Of a stretch of 64,000 nucleotides of DNA, positions 25,998 to 33,957 are shown one piece after another. The stretch covers positions 142,234 to 206,233 of the forward strand of contig CALOAF010000011.1 in assembly GCA_942491385.1 (NCBI GenBank), written 5' to 3'. Each line of letters opens with the position of its first letter. Positions within the stretch are counted from its first letter, which is position 1. The translations under genes were made by a program, and so were the position numbers. This stretch comes from UBA6170 sp942491385. GTDB lineage: Bacteria; Chloroflexota; Anaerolineae; Anaerolineales; Anaerolineaceae. The notes beneath the pieces were generated by a model. The model did no database searches. It was not told the DNA's origin and saw only the letters and a list, made by a program, of their open reading frames with translations.

Positions 25998-27071
25998 TTA
26001 TTTTCTCTTATCCAAAACATAGATGGGATTACTGAAGATCCAACCTCTTTTTTTGCCAAGATAATGAACATAACATTCGACCCGATAAATGCCGGGTGAT
26101 TTTGAGATAAAAGTACAAATCTCCTGGTTATTCCAAACTTTGATCGTATTTCCATTATGGATCAACCGGCACTCACACGCTTCAGGAAGTTTGATCTGAA
26201 AAGTTAAAGAAGATTCAAGATTAATCTCATCACCCATGATCGCTGTTTTTTGTTTTCCCTGAGCATAGAAACGAAAACCTTTTGTTGACGCGGGCAAATC
26301 ATACCCGATAAATGAATTCCCGTGCTGAAATGCATTGATGATTAGTTTCCGGTCGCTGAGGAAATCTCCAGAGGGTGGATTTTGAATAAACAAATGGTTA
26401 TTAACACATCGAAAATGAAATTGATACGGGAAAATGAGAAGTTTAATAAACGCTTTTTTCATCTCCAGTCGATGCGAATCGGAACCACCGACTGCGGTTA
26501 GTTTTTTTCCGGATAGCAATAATTCATCCCATTTTTTCAATGATAATGGATGCGGACCCCGCCCATATCCGCTCGGGAAAAAAACATTCACCAGAAGTTG
26601 CAACCAGTTTCTCGATTCGTTTTTTAATTCACTGAGATGGTTCCAAATTTCAATTCCGGTGAACCCATCAACAGCCCAATCCTCCCAGGTAATATCAGTT
26701 TCATTCACCTGTGGCAAGGGGCTTTCAAAAGGATGCGCAAGAAAGGATAATCCACCGTTTTTATTCACTTGATTGATCAGATGTTGAGGATTAGAAGCAT
26801 AATTACAGAGCTCCTTCGTTTGGCCGAAAGTGAGGAGATGATTCTTTTGAGGGTCTCTGGTTTTATCGTGGATTTCCTCACCCACAATTACCAGGATCTT
26901 CTTTCCATTTTTTTTGTAGTAACCTTCCAAATCATGAATTAACACGTTATGGTCAGTGATAATCAAACCGTCCAAGCCAGATTCAATCCCTGCTTCGGCT
27001 ATTGTTTGATGGGTCCAGCTACCATCAGAATAAACACTATGATTATGAAGGTTTATGACGAATTCTTCCAC
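25998..27071 (-). CDS. PHP-domain metallohydrolase (CehA/McbA-like)
   Basis: 357 residues. The PHP metal-binding motifs are seen in order: NLHNHSVYSDG at 7-17, LIITDHN at about 36-42, IVGEEIH, LLTFG, LSFLAHPFES, and GGSDSH at about 195-200. About 130 residues of beta-rich sequence follow, as in the CehA/McbA subgroup. Likely a phosphoesterase; substrate unknown. The start lies 4 bases from the -35 box of the divergent secG promoter, so control regions are shared. Confidence 0.85.
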   Translation of the reverse strand: MEEFVINLHNHSVYSDGSWTHQTIAEAGIESGLDGLIITDHNVLIHDLEGYYKKNGKKILVIVGEEIHDKTRDPQKNHLLTFGQTKELCNYASNPQHLINQVNKNGGLSFLAHPFESPLPQVNETDITWEDWAVDGFTGIEIWNHLSELKNESRNWLQLLVNVFFPSGYGRGPHPLSLKKWDELLLSGKKLTAVGGSDSHRLEMKKAFIKLLIFPYQFHFRCVNNHLFIQNPPSGDFLSDRKLIINAFQHGNSFIGYDLPASTKGFRFYAQGKQKTAIMGDEINLESSLTFQIKLPEACECRLIHNGNTIKVWNNQEICTFISKSPGIYRVECYVHYLGKKRGWIFSNPIYVLDKRK

Positions 27072-27074
27072 AGG

Positions 27075-27104
27075 TTGACTATTTTCCCTTTTAAACGTTA
27101 TAAT
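27075..27104 (+). promoter_or_regulatory. Strong sigma-70-type promoter for secG
   Basis: TTGACT (27075-27080), 18-base spacer, TATAAT (27099-27104). Five of six and six of six consensus bases. Transcription would start near 27111, about 45 bases before secG. Confidence 0.75.
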
Positions 27105-27154
27105 TTGATCTGTTATTTCTCAGGGTAACCTGAAATCTTGATTGGAGGATGAAC

Positions 27155-27379
27155 GTGGTTTTATACATAGATGTGGCTTTGATTATAACTTCAGTTGCGC
27201 TGATTATCAGTGTAATTATGCAAAATAAAGGGGTAGGGTTGGGAGGTCTAACTGGTGGTGACGCAGGTGGTGTATTCACTGCCCGACGCGGTATTGAAAA
27301 AACCTTATTTTATATCACCATTGGATTAAGTGTTTTATTTTTCATTTTGACCATTGCTGCGGTGATTATTCGCAATTAA
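27155..27379 (+). CDS. secG: Preprotein translocase subunit SecG
   Basis: 74 residues with two transmembrane helices and the SecG signature between them: SVIMQNKGVGLGGLTGGD followed by a conserved RRGIEKTLF. It is the small stimulating subunit of the SecYEG channel. GGAGG at 27144-27148 directly abuts the ATG at 27149 and is correctly spaced for GTG 27155, so I choose GTG. It has its own promoter and is followed by a hairpin terminator. Confidence 0.93.
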   Translation: MVLYIDVALIITSVALIISVIMQNKGVGLGGLTGGDAGGVFTARRGIEKTLFYITIGLSVLFFILTIAAVIIRN

Positions 27380-27423
27380 TAAATAGAGATCAAACTGATT
27401 TACCAAATTCATAGAACCATCCT

Positions 27424-27460
27424 GGGCGATTCAATACTGAAAAGATGGTCGCCCTATTTT
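27424..27460 (+). terminator. Terminator after secG
   Basis: A six-bp stem GGGCGA (27424-27429) / TCGCCC (27449-27454) is followed by TATTTT. A second pair, ACCATC (27416-27421) / GATGGT (27444-27449), interleaves with it. An in-frame ATG at 27445 lies in the right arm, which argues against using it as the start of the next gene. Confidence 0.6.
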
Positions 27461-27477
27461 CTTTAAAGATAAACCTT

Positions 27478-29184
27478 ATGAAAAAATTACGTTGGCAATT
27501 ACTCATCATTTTTCTCACCGGTCTGGTTGTTGGAATTCTTTTAATCAATGAGAAACCAGATGCATCCTCCTCTGTTATTGTTCCTGAACCACAGCAGGGT
27601 GGTGTGTATACCGAGGCATTGATTGGAAAATTCCAGAGACTAAACCCAGTATTGGATTATTACAACTCTGCAGATCGGGAAATTAATCGCTTGTTATTCA
27701 GCAGGATGATTACTTTTGAAGAACGTGGTATCCCCAAGTTAGAGTTAGTGGAAACCTACGGTATTTCTCAAGATGGTACCATCTACAATATTACCCTGCG
27801 ACCGGACGTGAAGTGGCATGACGGTAAACCTTTAACGACCAATGACATTTTATTCACCATCAATATGTTCAAAGATGGTGAAGGGGTTGTACCAGAGGAT
27901 ATTCGATCTTTTTGGACAGCCATTGACGTGAAAACATTGAGTGAGACGACTATTCAATTCCGGTTGGAGGAACCGTTTGCACCATTCCTGGATTACCTTT
28001 CATTTGGTATTTTACCTGAGCATTTGTTAGGGGATTTGAGCTTTGATCAAATGATCAATTCTGGCTTTAATTTACAACCTGTTGGGAGTGGCCCTTACGA
28101 ATTTGAAGGATTAATTACTGAGGATAATCAAATTAAAGGGATCATTCTTAAGTCCAATGAAGACTATTTTGAAAAACCACCGCTCATTGAACAAATGGTG
28201 TTTCGATATTATGAAAACTCAGCGGATGCCCTTAAAGCTTTTCAGGATGGTCTGGTACTTGGAATTAGTAAAGTTGACTCATCAATTTTAGAGGATGTTT
28301 TAGTTGATCCTGATCTGTCTTTATTTACCGCCAGAGAACCACGATTAACATTGATCTTCTTCAATCTTAAAAATCAGGAAGTACCGTTTTTCCAGGATAT
28401 CAATATACGAAAAGCGCTATTTTCCGGTTTGAATCGTCAGAAGATGATTGATAAAATCTTTTCCAGCCAGGCAATTATTGCAGACGGACCCATTTTGCCG
28501 GGCACCTGGGCATACTATGATGGCATAAAACCAGTGGAATTTGATCCAAATCTGGCCATACAATTTATTAAAGAAGCTGGATATGTTCTGGGTGGTGAAA
28601 ACTCGACCATTCGGGCAAAGGATGGAGTGGAGTTTCGCTTTGAACTATTGTATCCCGATGATGAGGTTCACCGTCAAATAGCGGAATTGATACAACAAAA
28701 CTGGGAAGCTTTAGATATCTCGGTAAATATTCGGGGTGTATCTTACTCTGAGTTAATTAATTCCTACCTCAATCCACGTTCATACCAGGCAGCATTAATC
28801 GACCTGGATTTGTCCTGGACACCTGATCCGGATCCTTACCCATTTTGGGATCAGGTACAGGCAACCGGTGGGCAGAACTACTCACAATGGGATAATTTTG
28901 TTGCCAGCGATTATCTGGAACAGGCCCGAGTAACAACCAATTTGATAGACAGATCATTATTCTACCGTAATTTCCAGGTTGTTTTTGAAGAAGAACTACC
29001 TGCGCTTCCACTTTTTTATCCGGTCTATAATTTTGCTTTATCAACTCAGATTCAAGGCGTTACTGTAGGCCCATTGTTCGACACCAGTGACCGATTTATC
29101 TCAGTCAAGGATTGGTATCTTCTCGGTCCAAAGCCTGGTAACATCGCCACGCCCTCGCTTGAATCTTCTCAAGAGGATGAGTGA
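27478..29184 (+). CDS. ABC transporter substrate-binding protein, family 5 (peptide/nickel type)
   Basis: A protein of about 568 residues. One N-terminal hydrophobic helix (MKKLRWQLLIIFLTGLVVG) without a lipobox cysteine suggests a signal anchor or signal peptide. The SBP_bac_5 domain fills the rest: LRPDVKWHDGKPLTTNDILFT, then GSGPYEF, then IRKALFSGLNRQKMI, and a C-terminal PALPLFYPVYNFAL segment. It would bind peptides or similar ligands outside the membrane. No permease genes lie nearby, so it is an orphan. I choose ATG 27478 because ATG 27445 lies within the secG terminator. Confidence 0.88.
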   Translation: MKKLRWQLLIIFLTGLVVGILLINEKPDASSSVIVPEPQQGGVYTEALIGKFQRLNPVLDYYNSADREINRLLFSRMITFEERGIPKLELVETYGISQDGTIYNITLRPDVKWHDGKPLTTNDILFTINMFKDGEGVVPEDIRSFWTAIDVKTLSETTIQFRLEEPFAPFLDYLSFGILPEHLLGDLSFDQMINSGFNLQPVGSGPYEFEGLITEDNQIKGIILKSNEDYFEKPPLIEQMVFRYYENSADALKAFQDGLVLGISKVDSSILEDVLVDPDLSLFTAREPRLTLIFFNLKNQEVPFFQDINIRKALFSGLNRQKMIDKIFSSQAIIADGPILPGTWAYYDGIKPVEFDPNLAIQFIKEAGYVLGGENSTIRAKDGVEFRFELLYPDDEVHRQIAELIQQNWEALDISVNIRGVSYSELINSYLNPRSYQAALIDLDLSWTPDPDPYPFWDQVQATGGQNYSQWDNFVASDYLEQARVTTNLIDRSLFYRNFQVVFEEELPALPLFYPVYNFALSTQIQGVTVGPLFDTSDRFISVKDWYLLGPKPGNIATPSLESSQEDE

Positions 29185-29762
29185 TGTGGCAAATTGAGTA
29201 TGAGGAAGCAATAATAAGAGAGATGCTCTCTGATGGGGATGCATTTCTTTTTTCAGATGTGATTTATTGGCAACTGAATTTATCCAGCAAAGATTTTTCA
29301 CCAGCACAACGACGATTGAGAATCAGCGCAGGTCGTTTGTTGATTTCTATTATGCTACTCAAGCACTATAAAGAAGATGGTCGAGAGGTAATTTTAACCC
29401 AACTACTAGAAAGAATTAACAAATGGTCTGCTAATTGGCAAAAAAAAGTTGCCCGGGAATTGCCAGTGAGAATTCGTCAATGGAATCAGTTAATCACTGA
29501 TTTACGTGTGGATTCTGATTTTTCTCAACCGCAGATGAATAATCAACTTCAAATTCGATTGATGATCGGGTTACTCTTGGATGAATTAACCGCTATGGAG
29601 CGGGAAAAATTTTTACCCCTTACTGAAAATTTAGATAACAGGTATAAAAATTTGACGGTAGGAAATGGTTTTGTTTGGAACAATGAATTAATTGAAATTT
29701 TCCCATCTGATAAATTTTGGTATTTGTATCGAAAATTAGGGCACCCTGGAGGGATAAAATGA
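29184..29762 (+). CDS. Conserved-looking hypothetical protein
   Basis: I do not recognise a family. The 192 residues look soluble and mostly helical, with many charged residues and no signal peptide or cysteine motifs. AGAGGA before ATG 29184 and the tight spacing support it as a real gene: its start touches the stop of the binding-protein gene, and its TGA overlaps the adenosyltransferase ATG. This coupling suggests co-expression with the adenosyltransferase, but gives no function. Confidence 0.7.
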   Translation: MWQIEYEEAIIREMLSDGDAFLFSDVIYWQLNLSSKDFSPAQRRLRISAGRLLISIMLLKHYKEDGREVILTQLLERINKWSANWQKKVARELPVRIRQWNQLITDLRVDSDFSQPQMNNQLQIRLMIGLLLDELTAMEREKFLPLTENLDNRYKNLTVGNGFVWNNELIEIFPSDKFWYLYRKLGHPGGIK

Positions 29763-30301
29763 AATTTTACACGAAAACTGGTGATGATGGTACGACAGGA
29801 TTGTTGGGCAGCCAGCGCGTAAAAAAATTTGATCTACGCATGGAGGCGATTGGTTGTTTGGATGAAGCAAATGCTGCTTTAGGACTTTGCAGGGCTTTTG
29901 TGTGTTCTATTGAAATTCAGGAAATTATATTAATAATTCAAAAACAACTTTATCAGGTAATGGGTGAAGTTGCTTCAGAAAAGGATGTCGCCGAGAAATT
30001 CAGGTCGATTAATCAAGAGAGTATCACCTGGATTGAAAGTACAATTGAAAAAGTTAGTCAAAATACCAGCATTCCGACTGAATTTATTGTTCCCGGTGAT
30101 ACCAAGGGAGGCGCATTTCTGGCTTTATCAAGAACTGTTGTGCGCCGTGCAGAAAGACGATTGGCAGAATTACTCGATCAAGACATTATAGAGAATCAGG
30201 ATTTATTGATATTTCTCAATCGCTTATCCTCATTATTGTTTATTTTGGAATTATACGAAAATTTTGTTTCAGGAAAAGGTGAACAAACTTTGGTGAAATA
30301 A
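29759..30301 (+). CDS. Cob(I)yrinic acid a,c-diamide adenosyltransferase, PduO type
   Basis: 180 residues. It makes adenosylcobalamin by moving adenosine from ATP to cob(I)alamin. The PduO-type N-terminal ATP motif TKTGDDGTTGLLG is at residues 5-17; the helix with RTVVRRAERRL (about 125-135) carries the conserved arginines, and LIFLNRLSSLLF closes the fold. GGAGGG sits just before ATG 29759. It overlaps both neighbours by a few bases. No cobalamin riboswitch was seen upstream. Confidence 0.92.
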   Translation: MKFYTKTGDDGTTGLLGSQRVKKFDLRMEAIGCLDEANAALGLCRAFVCSIEIQEIILIIQKQLYQVMGEVASEKDVAEKFRSINQESITWIESTIEKVSQNTSIPTEFIVPGDTKGGAFLALSRTVVRRAERRLAELLDQDIIENQDLLIFLNRLSSLLFILELYENFVSGKGEQTLVK

Positions 30302-31014
30302 TGCATCTAACCGGGACAATTATCAATGTAGCTACCATTTTGCTCGGCGGGGGATTGGGTTTATTACTAGGAAATCGATTGCCTGAAAAAGTTCGTTATA
30401 CGGTGATGATGGCTTTAGGATTGTTTACGTTTGCATATGGAATTCGTTTGTTCATGCAAACAGGCAATGTCCTGGTGGTTCTCATCAGTATGTTAATTGG
30501 GGTTTTGTTAGGTGAGTGGTGGCGGATTGAGGATGGCTTATCACATTTAGGTGTTTTTCTTGAAAGAAAATTCAACCGGAAGAATGGTGTGGAGAGTGCG
30601 AAATTCATTCGAGGATTTCTGACCGCTTCTTTACTCTTTATGATTGGGCCTATGGCAATCTTGGGGTCATTTCAGGATGGTCTGACCGGTGATTACAATA
30701 CACTGGTCATCAAATCTATCATGGATGGATTTGCAGCCATTGCGTTTGCATCCAGTTTAGGCATCGGCGTATTATTTTCCAGTGTGGTGATTCTCGCATA
30801 TCAGGGGGGGCTTTCTCTTTTGGCAACCCAGTTGCAGCCTATCATGTCAAATCAGGTTTTGGCCGAGTTCAGTGCCATTGGTGGAATCATGTTGATGGGG
30901 ATTGCTGTCAGCAGTTTATTGGAAATCAAGAAAATCAGAGTTGCCAACTTCCTACCGGGCTTTATCGTCTTACCATTGATTATCTGGTTATTTAATTTAT
31001 TGAGAATTTATTAA
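30301..31014 (+). CDS. DUF554 family membrane protein
   Basis: 237 residues with about six or seven hydrophobic helices. The DUF554 hallmarks are visible: GTIINVATILLGGGLGLLLGNRLPE at the start, the GEWWRIEDGL segment, and IGPMAILGSFQDGLTGD near residues 115-131. Function of the family is not established; a small-molecule transporter is a guess only. It starts on the last base of the adenosyltransferase stop (TAATG) and converges with the DsbA-like gene. Confidence 0.88.
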   Translation: MHLTGTIINVATILLGGGLGLLLGNRLPEKVRYTVMMALGLFTFAYGIRLFMQTGNVLVVLISMLIGVLLGEWWRIEDGLSHLGVFLERKFNRKNGVESAKFIRGFLTASLLFMIGPMAILGSFQDGLTGDYNTLVIKSIMDGFAAIAFASSLGIGVLFSSVVILAYQGGLSLLATQLQPIMSNQVLAEFSAIGGIMLMGIAVSSLLEIKKIRVANFLPGFIVLPLIIWLFNLLRIY

Positions 31015-31064
31015 GAATTAAACCCCAATTGGAAAATACCTTTGTACTGGTAAAGAGAGTTGAT

Positions 31065-31745
31065 TTATTTTCCTAATAGTTCATCCAGGGTGGCGAATAA
31101 GGCATCGCTATAAACCAGTTTCCCATTGATGAGAAATGTAGGGGTGGCATTTACACCGGCAGATTTTCCATAACGCAACCCTTCCTGGACATTTTCGTTA
31201 TAGCGATTGCTGTTCAAACAAGTTCGGAAATTACCTTCATCCAATCCCAATGAACCCGCAAAAGCTACCAGGCGTTTATCACTAAAATTACCGGCATTTT
31301 CACCGTTCCAATTCAGGAACAATGTATCGTGATAATTCCAGAATTTACCGTCTTCATCAGCACAATAGGCTGCTTCTGCTGCCTGAATTGATTCATTGCC
31401 AAGAAAACTGAATGGCACATACTTGAAAAAAACATCTCCAGTGGCTACATAACGTTTAATAAAGTCCTCTTCATAATTTTGCCAGAAACGATAGCAGGCT
31501 ATACATTGAAAATCTGAAAATTCCTCTACAACGATAGCAGATTCAGGATTACCCATGCTTAATCCTGAAGTTTCCGGTCGTGTCTTTTCTTCAATCATTT
31601 TAATTTCCCCAATGGGCTTCTGAGATTGATAAATGACAAATGCAGAAATGAGCAGTGATAGAAAAATTACACTGATTAAAACAATACGACGTTGACTTTG
31701 TGCTTTTTGAATTCGCTTTTTTCTAATTTCCTGCTTTTTACCCAT
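31065..31745 (-). CDS. DsbA-family thiol-disulfide oxidoreductase, membrane-anchored
   Basis: 226 residues: a basic N-terminus, one transmembrane helix (about 22-43), then a thioredoxin-fold domain of the DsbA/Thioredoxin_4 type. The active site is C-I-A-C within FSDFQCIACYRFW (about residues 77-89); the cis-proline loop reads GVNATPTFLING near residue 200. It would form or shuffle disulfides outside the cell membrane. GGAGG lies 8 bases before the ATG. It is the last gene in a minus-strand group with a GNAT, a TPR and an XRE gene. Confidence 0.9.
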   Translation of the reverse strand: MGKKQEIRKKRIQKAQSQRRIVLISVIFLSLLISAFVIYQSQKPIGEIKMIEEKTRPETSGLSMGNPESAIVVEEFSDFQCIACYRFWQNYEEDFIKRYVATGDVFFKYVPFSFLGNESIQAAEAAYCADEDGKFWNYHDTLFLNWNGENAGNFSDKRLVAFAGSLGLDEGNFRTCLNSNRYNENVQEGLRYGKSAGVNATPTFLINGKLVYSDALFATLDELLGK

Positions 31746-31812
31746 TAATTAACCTCCAGGTTACCATGAATAATAATCCTTAAATGGATAAAATCAACCC
31801 GAAATGTAGAGT

Positions 31813-32670
31813 TTAAAGGAGGTTATTAATTTTACGAAGAAGAACAGGATATTTTTCTTTCTTTTGGATAAAACCCATTCGTGAATACAAGGCCTTCGAT
31901 GATAAATTATCATCCTGTGTGTTTACAGTTATTTTATGGATCCCGGTTTTCGAACAATGGGAAAATAAATCCATCAAAAGAGCTCTGCCGATTTTTTTCC
32001 CCTGGAATTGAGAATCAACAGCCAGACGTGCAAGATGGGCGGAGGACAACGATTCTGTGCTCATCTGGTACCCGATAATTTTTCCCTGATATACCGCGAT
32101 GGTCGAGTAACCTGATTGTTGATATGCTTTTTGCATAGAGACGATCGGTAATTGCCAGATTGGCGCGAAGCAGCGCGCATCCAACCTGGCAACTTCATCT
32201 AAATCATCAAATTTTACCGGGTGGATTTGTAAACCGGGGATTGGTGACGAAGGAGGGATGATCTGGTTTATCCATTCCAGCAAAATGATGTTTTGATGGA
32301 CATGAAATGACTGTGTCATTAACAATTCTACAAACCACTGCTGCATCCCCAAAACCGCAATGACGGATAATTTTCCCTGGGATGAGAAGATAATTCTATT
32401 AAAAAGAAGATTCCAGATATCCTTGCGTGAATATAGTGATGAACACGCAAATAATCGTACCCATGCAATATCATTTACTTCACTTGGAGCTGCCAGGCAA
32501 CCAACAATTTCCTCTTTGTGAAGCGCAATAAAAAATGGCTGGGTACCTAACCAATTGAGCACCGGTTGCCAATCCAGGTGTTGGTGAATAAAAAATTCAT
32601 ATTTTAAAAAGAATTCAATTTTTGTTTTGTCACTCTGATCGGCAGGACGAATTTCTAAAATTGAATTCAT
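31813..32670 (-). CDS. GNAT acetyltransferase with an N-terminal degenerate GNAT half
   Basis: 285 residues. The C-terminal half (about 145-285) is a complete GNAT domain with LARLAVDSQFQGKKIGRALLMDLF and NDNLSSKALYSRMGF. The N-terminal half has an acetyltransferase-like order of strands (VGCLAAPSE, WVRLFACSS) but no clear acetyl-CoA loop, so it may be a degenerate second domain. Acceptor substrate unknown. It lies 13 bases after the TPR gene. Confidence 0.82.
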   Translation of the reverse strand: MNSILEIRPADQSDKTKIEFFLKYEFFIHQHLDWQPVLNWLGTQPFFIALHKEEIVGCLAAPSEVNDIAWVRLFACSSLYSRKDIWNLLFNRIIFSSQGKLSVIAVLGMQQWFVELLMTQSFHVHQNIILLEWINQIIPPSSPIPGLQIHPVKFDDLDEVARLDARCFAPIWQLPIVSMQKAYQQSGYSTIAVYQGKIIGYQMSTESLSSAHLARLAVDSQFQGKKIGRALLMDLFSHCSKTGIHKITVNTQDDNLSSKALYSRMGFIQKKEKYPVLLRKINNLL

Positions 32671-32683
32671 TTTTTACAGAATA

Positions 32684-33214
32684 TTAAGGGTTACCAATTT
32701 TCAAAACAATGTCGGTCAATTTTTTCAGGATTTTCTCTCTCGTGGAAAGCTTTGGCAAATTTTGTAAGGCAGCGGTCATACTTCCCAGAGCGTCCAATTG
32801 TTCACCGCGCTGGACTTGAAGAGCAGATATCCTTTTAAGCACATATGCTCGCGATTCCTTTTCCCCGGCTATCTTAAGTTTTTCAGCGGCAATTTCATAA
32901 TACTCTAAAGCCTGATCTTTTTTACCCAAATTTTCCAATGCAGAAGCCTGGTTCCCCAAAGCCAACCCATAATTTTTCCAGTCCTCAGATACTTCAAATA
33001 CCAGGTGGGTATCTTTGGCAAGGTCAAAGGATTTCTGTGGATCACCTGCCAGCAGATATGCAACACTGGCATTGTTTTTCATTTCTGCTGATTTAGTTAG
33101 ATTATCAGATTCCTGATAATTTCCAGCAATTGTTTCAAACAGCCGGGCGGCTTCTATGTATTTTTTTCTTTTGAAGAAATTATTTGCTCGGTCAATTTCA
33201 GCATTTATATTCAT
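32684..33214 (-). CDS. TPR-repeat protein
   Basis: 176 helical residues with about four tetratricopeptide repeats, for example FFKRKKYIEAARLFETIAGNY, then LGNQASALENLGKKDQALEYYEIAAE with the W/L-G-Y-A-F-P pattern. It has no signal peptide. Such proteins are protein-binding scaffolds. The start lies 5 bases after the XRE regulator stop, so the two are probably made together and may interact. Confidence 0.8.
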   Translation of the reverse strand: MNINAEIDRANNFFKRKKYIEAARLFETIAGNYQESDNLTKSAEMKNNASVAYLLAGDPQKSFDLAKDTHLVFEVSEDWKNYGLALGNQASALENLGKKDQALEYYEIAAEKLKIAGEKESRAYVLKRISALQVQRGEQLDALGSMTAALQNLPKLSTREKILKKLTDIVLKIGNP

Positions 33215-33219
33215 TGCAA

Positions 33220-33903
33220 TTATAGTGTTATTTCTAACAATCCCTCGGCGACCAGGCGTAATTTTTTTACGTCTAATTCGCTCAATTTTATCGCCAGGTC
33301 AAGGTAAGGAGCATTGATGGGTTTGATAATAAATTCCCGAAACTCCTGGGGTAGGTCTTTCAGGCGATTAATTTCAGCATTTTCTTTACGCCAGGCACCT
33401 ATTTTCCCTTGATTATCAAAGAAATCCTCAATCTGGCAATTTAAGCACCTGGCAATTATCTCCAGAATCGGGACAGGAATTTCCACTTCGCCATTTTCAT
33501 ATTGTGAAAGTAGATCATGATCCATATCGCATTTATCAGCAAGCTCTTCACTTGAAATTTGGTTTTCCTGACGTTTCGATTTTATGTTTGTACCAATGAT
33601 TTTGTTTCTAATTCTTAATAGTTTTTGAAATTTTTCATCTAAATCATCTTTGACATCATTTTTTAGAATTTGTTTTCCCCAAAAGTGTTCCAAAGGTAGT
33701 TGATAGGTGAAAGCGAGAATTTCCAATTCGGGCAAGCTGGGAGATAAATTGCCATTTTCAAAATCTCCTAGACGATCTTCTGAAATTCCTGTTTTATTTG
33801 AAATTTCAGTGATTGAGAAATCTTTTGACAAACGAGCATCCATTAATAAAAGCCCTAATTTTTTACTTCGAATTTGGATATATAGTTTATTATTCTTCAT
33901 CAT
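33220..33903 (-). CDS. Regulator with two XRE-type HTH domains
   Basis: 227 residues. The first Cro/C1-type HTH spans about 12-72 (LGLLLMDARLSKDFSITEISNKTGISEDRLGDFENG), and the second about 100-160 (IKSKRQENQISSEELADKCDMDHDLLSQYENGE). The end is a helical tail of about 60 residues. Two HTHs in one chain suggest binding to a tandem or bent operator, possibly as a monomer. GGGAGA lies before the tandem ATGs at 33903 and 33900. It heads the XRE-TPR-GNAT-DsbA run; an extended -10 lies about 40 bases upstream. Confidence 0.82.
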   Translation of the reverse strand: MMKNNKLYIQIRSKKLGLLLMDARLSKDFSITEISNKTGISEDRLGDFENGNLSPSLPELEILAFTYQLPLEHFWGKQILKNDVKDDLDEKFQKLLRIRNKIIGTNIKSKRQENQISSEELADKCDMDHDLLSQYENGEVEIPVPILEIIARCLNCQIEDFFDNQGKIGAWRKENAEINRLKDLPQEFREFIIKPINAPYLDLAIKLSELDVKKLRLVAEGLLEITL

Positions 33904-33943
33904 GCTTCTCCCTGATTGTCGGTTAGAAGTATTTTATTAAAAA

Positions 33944-33952
33944 ATTATAGCA
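33944..33952 (-). promoter_or_regulatory. Extended -10 promoter for the XRE-TPR run
   Basis: The minus strand reads TGCTATAAT, identical to the box before the HNH gene and the box at 43.2 kb. It lies 40 bases before ATG 33903, just past the end of the CpaF gene. Confidence 0.55.
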
Positions 33953-33957
33953 GCAAT

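Noticed and set aside
29600..29758. Cobalamin riboswitch before the adenosyltransferase
   Set aside because: The gene overlaps its upstream neighbour and no B12-box-like sequence is present.
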